Origin: an uncultured Eubacteriales bacterium
GTDB taxonomy: Bacteria; Bacillota; Clostridia; Peptostreptococcales; Anaerovoracaceae
Reading direction: 5' to 3'
DNA length: 52,015 nucleotides
Assembly: GCA_902796965.1 (NCBI GenBank)
Contig: CADBRA010000026.1
Span: forward strand, 1-52,015
The notes under the pieces are model-generated. The model ran no database searches. It saw only the letters and a list, made by a program, of their open reading frames with translations, and was not told the origin of the DNA. The position numbers and the translations under genes were made by a program. Positions 46,253-52,015 of the stretch are shown here, piece after piece (position 1 is the first letter of the stretch; every line of letters begins with the position of its first letter).

Positions 46253-46281
46253 ATTTTATTATATTCTTTTTTCCCGGTCAA
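46253..46281 (-). promoter_or_regulatory. Promoter of the aspartate kinase gene
   Basis: Minus-strand TTGACC and TAAAAT spaced 17 bases apart, about 65 bases before the start codon. The divergent plus-strand gene has no equally clear promoter; TATACT at about 46418 is a possible -10. Confidence 0.65.
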
Positions 46282-46454
46282 CACGAACAGGCAAAAATAA
46301 CCGGTGCTTTACATATGCCGTCGACGGGAATCATCGCCGTACTGCTTAAGTGGTGCGGACATGAAGACACATCATAAAAATTTTTACCTACTGCGGTCAT
46401 AACTGCAGATAATGATATATACTACTATTACATTTCAAAAGGAGTATGTTACTT

Positions 46455-47702
46455 ATGCAACCTAAATTCACCGTCATAAAAGGCGGACGCACATCTGCTG
46501 CAGATGCGCGGACATATAAATTCATCTCGGGAAGTTCCACAAACACACGCCTTATGGGAGTGCTCGGCATAGAGCTGACATGGACTTATACCGACGGACA
46601 TAAAAAAGGAACACTGCAGCAGGTATTCTACCTTGACTGCGAATCCCATATTATAGATACTTATACTGAATGTCTTGACAGCGAAACCGAAGAGTTCGCC
46701 AAAGCGCGGCGCAGGCTGCGTGCAGCTCTCGGCGGACGCATCGTTCCGATAGAAGAAAAAGAGGCCCGTTTCCTCGTGCAATCGTATTCGTACGGCGAGG
46801 GCTCTGATGATATAACATCAAAGGATCAGAACGGATATTCGTTCATGCTGCACCCGAGGCAGACGTTGAACGATGAGGAATACAGGCTGCTCGCCAGCAG
46901 AATATGCTGTGAGCTGCCAGCCCCTAATTTCGCGGTAAATTATTATCTCATGCGCTGTGCGTCACTCGACGCGAGAGGGGCCGCTTATCTTGAAGGAAAC
47001 ATGAATTTCGCCGACCGCGAAAACATAAGACCCGAAGATCAGCCTGAAAGCGCAAACTGCAATATATTCGAATCAGAACAGCCTGTTACGCTGTGTCTCA
47101 ATAAGATAAATCCCGCATCGGATGAAAACGGGGCAGTGACTTATGTCTGCGAATCACTCACGGAGCAGGCGGACGGATACAAGCTCTCCACAGCAGAAAT
47201 AACTCTCAGCAGCGAACCATACAGAGTTACGGGAGCTGTTCTGACGTCGTCTTTTCATATAACGGATATTGAGTCTACCATGATGATGAAAAGGCCTGAG
47301 TTCGTAACGGTCTGTGATATTTTAGATCCGGACGAAAGCTTCGATGAAGTTTTCGGAAGGCTCACCGAATCATTTACTGAAACTCAGTATGACCATGGCC
47401 GGTTGTTCATAGATTTCAAGAATAATAACGACCATGTAGGAAGCAGATTTTACAGAATAAACGACGACATGAAAGCCGTCTATTTTCTCACAGACAACAA
47501 CCAGCTTATAATAATGTCGTATTCCATGCGCGACGCGCAGTATTCAGAATACCGCGCCATAGTGACACTTCTGCAGTTCGACATATGCGTCACTATGAAA
47601 TACGAATTCGCCGAGCCTGTGCTTTACGAATTTGTAAACAGCGACTTCGAGGATTTTGGTGATTTTCTCAACTTCATAACGATACGCGACGATGACGACT
47701 GA
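46455..47702 (+). CDS. Unrecognised protein, the only plus-strand gene
   Basis: I do not recognise this 415-residue protein. It begins MQPKFTVIKGG and ends in an acidic IRDDDD. There is no signal peptide, membrane segment or known catalytic motif. The N-terminal part is beta-rich with a conserved-looking LGIELTWTYTDGHKKG, and a C-terminal beta region contains GSRFYRINDDMKAVYFLTD. AAAAGGAG ends ten bases before the ATG at 46455 and only one base before an earlier ATG at 46446, so the later start is preferred. The codon use resembles its neighbours, so it is not an obvious recent import. Confidence 0.8.
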   Translation: MQPKFTVIKGGRTSAADARTYKFISGSSTNTRLMGVLGIELTWTYTDGHKKGTLQQVFYLDCESHIIDTYTECLDSETEEFAKARRRLRAALGGRIVPIEEKEARFLVQSYSYGEGSDDITSKDQNGYSFMLHPRQTLNDEEYRLLASRICCELPAPNFAVNYYLMRCASLDARGAAYLEGNMNFADRENIRPEDQPESANCNIFESEQPVTLCLNKINPASDENGAVTYVCESLTEQADGYKLSTAEITLSSEPYRVTGAVLTSSFHITDIESTMMMKRPEFVTVCDILDPDESFDEVFGRLTESFTETQYDHGRLFIDFKNNNDHVGSRFYRINDDMKAVYFLTDNNQLIIMSYSMRDAQYSEYRAIVTLLQFDICVTMKYEFAEPVLYEFVNSDFEDFGDFLNFITIRDDDD

Positions 47703-47738
47703 GAAAATCATTATTTCACACTCTGCATTATAACAATG

Positions 47739-47821
47739 AAAAAACAGGGAAACCTGCCGGTGCCGCCCACAAAGTATAACTTTTCGGCACATTTGTTCCG
47801 GACTGCGTCTCCCTGTTTTTA
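47739..47821. terminator. Shared bidirectional terminator
   Basis: AAAACAGGGA and TCCCTGTTTT pair around a structured 60-base loop that contains a TGCCG/CGGCA stem. T runs follow on both strands. It serves the converging plus-strand unknown gene and the minus-strand acetolactate synthase subunit gene. Confidence 0.75.
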
Positions 47822-47831
47822 TTATTAATCC

Positions 47832-48302
47832 TTACTTTTTCAATGCAACAGTACCTGTCTTCATCATCGAAATTACACCGTAAGGCTCGAGAACTTCCAC
47901 GATTCCCTTTATGTTTTCAACTTCTCCCGTGGCTTCAAGCGTTATTGTGTCAGCAGTCATATCAACTACCTTCGCTCTGAAGGCATTCGCAAGCTCGAGA
48001 ATCTCAATACGTGACTGCGGGGTAGTGGAAAGCTTTATTATAAGCAGCTGTCGGCTTATTGTCGACTCATGAGTAACATCTTCCACATCTATGATTTCCT
48101 GAAGCTTGCTCATCTGTCTTACTACCTGGTCTATCATCTGATCGTCGCAGTCGACAACGATGGTCATACGAGTCACTTCTTCGTTTTCCGTCGCACTGGC
48201 TACGATGGAATCGATATTATATCCTCTCCTGCCAAAGAGGCCAGCAAGTCTTCTGAGAACTCCTGGCCTGTTTTCCATAAGGGCTGAAAGCACGTGTTTC
48301 AT
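47832..48302 (-). CDS. ilvN: Acetolactate synthase regulatory (small) subunit
   Basis: Regulatory subunit of acetohydroxy acid synthase, which confers valine feedback control and activates the large subunit. The 156-residue protein has an N-terminal ACT domain (about 3-75; ENRPGVLRRLAGLFGRRGYN, at most) and the C-terminal small-subunit domain. GGGAGG precedes the ATG at 48302. The large subunit (ilvB) is not adjacent: upstream is a gene-free region and downstream the opposing unknown gene. The lone position is unusual, since ilvB and ilvN are often together. Confidence 0.92.
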   Translation of the reverse strand: MKHVLSALMENRPGVLRRLAGLFGRRGYNIDSIVASATENEEVTRMTIVVDCDDQMIDQVVRQMSKLQEIIDVEDVTHESTISRQLLIIKLSTTPQSRIEILELANAFRAKVVDMTADTITLEATGEVENIKGIVEVLEPYGVISMMKTGTVALKK

Positions 48303-48404
48303 CAATTATTACCTCCCGATTACATAGTATATTGATTATATCCCAATGGGAACTACAGTAAAAGTAATTTTTCCTCTGAAGAGACATCTGCGCCAGTGCC
48401 GATT

Positions 48405-48480
48405 TTCAGAAAGGTAAATTATGATTTACATTTATGTAAACTAAATTGTAAATTATGCACTTTTTTGATTAATTAATTTC
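48405..48480. other. AT-rich tract next to DnaA boxes
   Basis: A 75-base tract composed mainly of A and T (with TTTACATTTATGTAAA palindromic sequence and TTAATTAATTT) directly left of the DnaA-box cluster. It resembles a DNA unwinding element by position and composition. Confidence 0.5.
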
Positions 48481-48530
48481 CACAGGCTGAAAATGCCTTT
48501 ATTCTGCGGTTTCTGATATTGAAGCACCGT

Positions 48531-48672
48531 TTGTCCACTGAGTTATCCACTTATGAGATGTGGAAAACTTTTTCGGCTGTAAGCCTTGCAATCACTCGCT
48601 TTGATTTGATTGATAATTTTTTGTCGCGAAAAGTTATCCACAGATTATTGTCACTTTCCACAGTTATCCACA
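48531..48672. other. Cluster of DnaA boxes
   Basis: Two perfect TTATCCACA boxes at 48634-48642 and 48664-48672, one-mismatch boxes at 48543-48551 and, on the minus strand, 48559-48567, and weaker matches near 48531 and 48654. All lie within about 145 bases. With the adjacent AT-rich tract they look like an origin or a DnaA-binding control locus. Confidence 0.75.
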
Positions 48673-48901
48673 AAATAGAGTATTGACTTTTTGCATCACT
48701 GACGAATAACTGTTTTCTGTAAATATACAAAATATTTTTGTGATTCCGGCGAAGCATATGTGATCATACACGAATTTCTTCAGGATCTTTTCCCTGCACT
48801 GTCCCAAACGGCTGCCGTATTAAGTGCACTTCCGGCTCATAATTGTTTTTCCTGCGGCGCACTGAAATGCCGGCCGCCGATATTTATCCGTGCGGCCTGC
48901 C

Positions 48902-48919
48902 GTACGCGGAGCGTTCGCC
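48902..48919. repeat. GGA-core hairpin (TGTRCGC subtype)
   Basis: GTACGCGGAGCGTTCGCC, identical to the copy at 24301 over these 18 bases. It lies about 40 bases after the dtd stop. A GGCCGC/GCGGCC stem lies just beside it (about 48871-48897). Confidence 0.8.
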
Positions 48920-48957
48920 TGACGAGATTCTCATCTGAATGCGATTTATCTTTGATT

Positions 48958-49410
48958 TCAGTCCTCGTGTTCCTTCTCAAGTATTATCGTAACCGGACCG
49001 TCGTTCACAAGAGCAACTTTCATTTCCGCTCCAAAGACTCCTGTCTGAACATCTTCGATACCTTCTCTGCGCAGTGCTTCGCAGAAATATCTGTAAAGTT
49101 CGTCAGCTTTTCCCGGTTCTTCAGCATCTGTAAATCCCGGACGGTTTCCTCTGCGGCAGTCCGCATACAACGTAAACTGTGAAACTGCCAGAATCGAGCC
49201 CCCCTTATCCTTTATAGAGAGATTCATCTTTCCGTGTTCATCCGAAAATATCCTCATATTTGCGATTTTATGAGCGATATAGTCTGCTTCATCACGCGTA
49301 TCGCCGCGGCCTGCTCCGAAAAGTATCATGAAACCGCTTCCTATGCTCCCGACAGTTTTCTCTCCGACGTTTACGTCAGCATTTGTGACGCGCTGTATTA
49401 CTGCTTTCAT
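48958..49410 (-). CDS. dtd: D-aminoacyl-tRNA deacylase
   Basis: Removes D-amino acids (and glycine from tRNA-Ala) mischarged on tRNA. The 150-residue protein has SQFTLYAD and the cis-proline motif NDGPVTIIL that define the family. I chose the ATG at 49410 (MKAVIQRV), which overlaps the glpK stop as ATGA and gives the family length. The longer frame starting at 49485 lies in glpK. Translational coupling to glpK is likely. Confidence 0.94.
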   Translation of the reverse strand: MKAVIQRVTNADVNVGEKTVGSIGSGFMILFGAGRGDTRDEADYIAHKIANMRIFSDEHGKMNLSIKDKGGSILAVSQFTLYADCRRGNRPGFTDAEEPGKADELYRYFCEALRREGIEDVQTGVFGAEMKVALVNDGPVTIILEKEHED

Positions 49411-50939
49411 TTCAATCTCATTCCTTGTTCTTCCTCTGCCCAGCGCGATGCCCGTTCTACGGCTCTGTGCCAGCCTCTGAGGCATTTTTCCGTGTCTTCC
49501 GATACACGGCCTGGCATGAATATTTGTTCGGCTGTTCTGATGTTCTTAATCTCATCTGTGCTGTTCCAGACGCCTGCAGCAAGTCCCGCAAGATATGCTG
49601 CTCCCATCGCTGTTGTCTCTGTGCAGGCCGGCCTGTTCACAGGGCAGCCGAGGAGCTCGGCCTGAAACTGCATCATTACGTCACTGACGCATGCCCCGCC
49701 GTCGACTCGAAGTTCCGGCAGTGATGTGCCGGTGTCGGCCTGCATAGCTTTTATAAGATCATATACCTGATATGCTATGCCCTCAAGCACTGCTCTGGCA
49801 ATATGCTTTTTGTTCGTGCCACGCGTTATTCCGATTATTGTACCTCTCGCATACATATCCCAGTATGGAGCTCCAAGACCAGTAAACGCCGGGACTACAT
49901 ATACTCCTCCGCTGTCTGAGGTCTGCTCGGCGAGTATGTCACATTCATGGGGCTCTGATATGAGACCAAGTTCGTCCTTGAGCCACTGAATTGTCGAACC
50001 CCCGTTAAAGACGCTGCCTTCAAGCGCATATGTCGTTCTTCCGCCCAGCGACCATGCAACCGTCGGTATAAGGCCGTTTGATGAGTGCACGATCTGTTCT
50101 CCGGTATTCATCAGCGTAAAACAGCCGGTTCCATAAGTATTCTTTGCCTCGCCGCGGCTGAAACACGCCTGGCCGAAAAGAGCAGCCTGCTGATCTCCAG
50201 CTGATCCGCACACAGGCACTCCGTCAAGTTCCGGTATGCCTACCGCTTCTCCGTCAATTCTGCAGTACACAGCTGAATTCGCTACAGGTTCAGGCAGCAT
50301 CGAAACTGGAATACCGAGTTTTCTGCAGATTTCACGATCCCATCTGAGCTCTCTGATATCAAACAGCATCGTCCGTGCACAATTTGAGTAATCTGAAACA
50401 TGCGTCCTGTGCTTTCCGCTGAGATTCCAGATTAGCCATGAATCGACTGTTCCGAAAAGAAGCCTGCCGTTTTCGGCTTTCTCTGCAGCGCCAGCTATGT
50501 TGCTCAGTATCCATTTTATTTTCGTTGCTGAAAAATACGCGTCTATAAGCAGGCCGGTCTTTTCCTCAGCATAATCGACAAATCCCTGATCCTTCATCAG
50601 TGCGTCGCACATTTCAGCTGTGCGCCTGCACTGCCACACGATCGCGTTATACACGGGCTGACCGGTCTTGCGATCCCATACTATCGTAGTTTCTCTCTGA
50701 TTTGCTATCCCGACCGCCGCTATGCGGCCTCCGGCTGATCTGCATTTTTCTACAGCCTCACGAAGAGCTATGAGCTGTGACTGAAGGATGTCAAAAGGAT
50801 TATGCTCAACCCAGCCCGGCTTCGGATATATCTGCTCAAACGGATGCTGCGCCATCGAAACTATGCTTCCGTTTCTGTCAAAAACTATCGCCCTTGAACT
50901 TGTCGTCCCCTGGTCAAGAGCCGCAATATATTCTTTCAT
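49407..50939 (-). CDS. glpK: Glycerol kinase
   Basis: Phosphorylates glycerol to glycerol 3-phosphate. The 510-residue FGGY-family protein starts ALDQGTTSSRAIVFDR and has the ADP/phosphate motifs YGTGCFTLMNTG and LEGSVFNGGSTIQWLKDELG (shortened to fit). GTTSSRA and the C-terminal DGGACVSDVMMQFQAE are the family signatures. No glycerol facilitator or glpD gene is beside it. The gene precedes and overlaps dtd. Confidence 0.96.
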   Translation of the reverse strand: MKEYIAALDQGTTSSRAIVFDRNGSIVSMAQHPFEQIYPKPGWVEHNPFDILQSQLIALREAVEKCRSAGGRIAAVGIANQRETTIVWDRKTGQPVYNAIVWQCRRTAEMCDALMKDQGFVDYAEEKTGLLIDAYFSATKIKWILSNIAGAAEKAENGRLLFGTVDSWLIWNLSGKHRTHVSDYSNCARTMLFDIRELRWDREICRKLGIPVSMLPEPVANSAVYCRIDGEAVGIPELDGVPVCGSAGDQQAALFGQACFSRGEAKNTYGTGCFTLMNTGEQIVHSSNGLIPTVAWSLGGRTTYALEGSVFNGGSTIQWLKDELGLISEPHECDILAEQTSDSGGVYVVPAFTGLGAPYWDMYARGTIIGITRGTNKKHIARAVLEGIAYQVYDLIKAMQADTGTSLPELRVDGGACVSDVMMQFQAELLGCPVNRPACTETTAMGAAYLAGLAAGVWNSTDEIKNIRTAEQIFMPGRVSEDTEKCLRGWHRAVERASRWAEEEQGMRLK

Positions 50940-50966
50940 CTATTTAATTCACACTTCTCCGATCCA

Positions 50967-51833
50967 TTATTTTTCTTCGTCCGGACTTTCTTTGAACCAA
51001 TAATCCGGTTCAGCGTATTTCTGCTGAATTTCTTTTATTATGTCCTTGGTATTCATGAAGAGCCGCTTCTTGTCTGTAAGGTAATTCGTGTGGTTAGCGA
51101 GAGCTCTCTCCGTGAAATATCCGGCATTGTCCGTTTCATTCTGCACGATTTCATAGCCTTTTCCGCCCCTTTTAAGAGTGCCCGTCGCTCCACATACAGC
51201 GCATTTTACTGTCCCGTCAGGATTGATCTTTATAGCTGTAGATGTACAGCAAGGACACTCGAGGAATTCGGAACTTCTGTCAGGATTCTTCTTGCCCTTT
51301 TCGAGCAGACTCGCGAGCTTATGAAGTACATCGAGATTGTCACCTCTCACAGAATCAGCAGGCAGAGTAGCCAGTATCGGCTGTACTGCAAGTACATTGA
51401 GATGCAGTTTGTTAGCGAATGCAATCCCGCTTTCCTTGATCATTCCCTCCCATTCAGCCATACCATAAGGATTTACAACTACGCAGTCAGGATAAGGATG
51501 CGGCCAGCCAGGATAATCGCTCGTAACAGAAAGCAGTCTGTCCATTATATTTTTTACAGGACCCGGAGCCGAGAAAATATATGCAGGAAAAGCGATTATT
51601 ATCTTATCACTGTGCTTGACGTTTCTTATTATGATATCCAGCTCATCCTCAATGGCGCATTTGCTGCCCTCAGGTACGCAATGATAGCACGCCCGACACG
51701 GATTAATGTCAAGCTTTCCGAGATCAACCATCACTTTTTCCCAGTCATCTGGAAGACAGTTCAGAATTTCTCTGACTGCCAGTTCCGAATTTCCGCCTCT
51801 TCTCGGCGAATATACAAAACCACATGCACGCAT
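50967..51833 (-). CDS. Flavodoxin-fold NADPH-dependent reductase with C-terminal zinc ribbon
   Basis: Iron-sulfur flavoprotein relative. The 288-residue protein starts MRACGFVYSPRRGGNSE, which holds the flavin phosphate-binding loop. It has cysteines in PCRACYHCVPEGSKC that in related proteins bind a [4Fe-4S] cluster, and FPAYIFSAPGPVKNIMDR, a classical flavin-binding segment. Near residue 205 a CPCC...CAVC zinc ribbon follows. I chose the ATG at 51833 because GGGAGG lies six bases upstream; the longer frame runs through a GGA-core hairpin. Substrate unknown. Confidence 0.85.
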   Translation of the reverse strand: MRACGFVYSPRRGGNSELAVREILNCLPDDWEKVMVDLGKLDINPCRACYHCVPEGSKCAIEDELDIIIRNVKHSDKIIIAFPAYIFSAPGPVKNIMDRLLSVTSDYPGWPHPYPDCVVVNPYGMAEWEGMIKESGIAFANKLHLNVLAVQPILATLPADSVRGDNLDVLHKLASLLEKGKKNPDRSSEFLECPCCTSTAIKINPDGTVKCAVCGATGTLKRGGKGYEIVQNETDNAGYFTERALANHTNYLTDKKRLFMNTKDIIKEIQQKYAEPDYWFKESPDEEK

Positions 51834-51845
51834 GAAATACCTCCC

Positions 51846-51860
51846 GCCCGCTCCGCGGGC
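51846..51860. repeat. GGA-core hairpin abutting a ribosome binding site
   Basis: On the minus strand GCCCGC-GGA-GCGGGC is followed at once by GGGAGG, the ribosome binding site of the flavodoxin-like gene. If transcribed, the hairpin could restrict ribosome access. Confidence 0.7.
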
Positions 51861-52015
51861 AAAAATAATATTCACAAAAAACGTTCTTTTAATAAACAAT
51901 AATAATTTTATTTTAGCATACATTCATTGTTTGGTGTGACGTCAGAGAGGGTTCATTTAAGCCTGCTTTGCGCAAATTCATTTAATATTAATATCATCGC
52001 ACAGGCCGTCTTGCA

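Noticed and set aside
46188-46454. Lysine riboswitch upstream of aspartate kinase
   Set aside because: The gap is short, AT-rich and lacks the conserved lysine aptamer motifs and a terminator.
48303-48957. Definite annotation as chromosomal oriC
   Set aside because: Gene direction does not switch here and dnaA/dnaN/rpmH are not adjacent, so I report boxes and AT-rich DNA only.
1-52015. CRISPR arrays, prophage and rRNA
   Set aside because: No regularly spaced direct repeats, phage structural genes or rRNA sequence were seen.

Overview
The window reads as chromosome of a low-to-mid GC anaerobic member of the Bacillota, class Clostridia. Evidence is TTGACA/TATAAT promoters, AGGAGG-type ribosome binding sites, U-rich intrinsic terminators, the tilS-ftsH-coaX-dusB-greA-lysS gene order, a type III pantothenate kinase, and a ferredoxin/H-cluster sensor protein beside a SpoIIE-type phosphatase. 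I place it no lower than Clostridia with confidence; a family near Anaerovoracaceae/Mogibacterium is a guess. Every recognised gene but one lies on the minus strand. The exception is an unrecognised plus-strand gene at 46455-47702. There is no prophage, CRISPR array or rRNA.

Layout. 1-11858: translation, protein quality control and nucleotide genes (lysS partial, greA, dusB, coaX, ftsH, tilS, tatD, metG, and a trigger-factor relative lacking its ribosome-binding domain). 11859-12998: a degraded IS200/IS605 element with a truncated TnpB. 13065-15584: a large ATPase-LuxR regulator. 15631-19288: truA-comEB-wecA-wecB. 19549-23085: a thiamin salvage operon (TPP riboswitch, cytX, a thiE-HAD fusion, thiD). 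23159-24046: an A24 prepilin-type peptidase with an inverted repeat over its start codon. 24400-27028: an MBOAT/AlgX-like acyltransferase pair. 27468-33438: a DUF2889-like gene, glnS, a membrane-anchored Ig-like protein, tadA, an Lrp regulator and a PP2C phosphatase. 33457-35484: an H-cluster/PAS protein and a small [2Fe-2S] protein; together with the phosphatase these look like a hydrogen or redox sensing module. 35764-41743: a lytic transglycosylase, tRNA-Arg(CCU), cvpA, tex, and prfB with its programmed frameshift. 41794-48302: secA, aspartate kinase, the unknown plus-strand gene, and the acetolactate synthase regulatory subunit. 48303-48957: a gene-free stretch holding a cluster of DnaA boxes next to AT-rich DNA. 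48958-51833: dtd, glpK and a flavodoxin-like reductase.

The most unusual layer is a dispersed family of very short hairpins with an invariant core (GC-GGA-GC, or its complement) and changing, mutually compensating stems. At least eleven copies occur in the window. Most are intergenic. One lies inside the tilS reading frame and two lie in the C-terminal ends of wecA and the prepilin peptidase gene, where they add amino acids. Other points worth checking are the likely AUU start of the small [2Fe-2S] protein gene, the hairpin over the prepilin peptidase start, the ThiE-HAD fusion, a 47-codon ORF between tilS and ftsH, and the DnaA-box cluster that is not next to dnaA.
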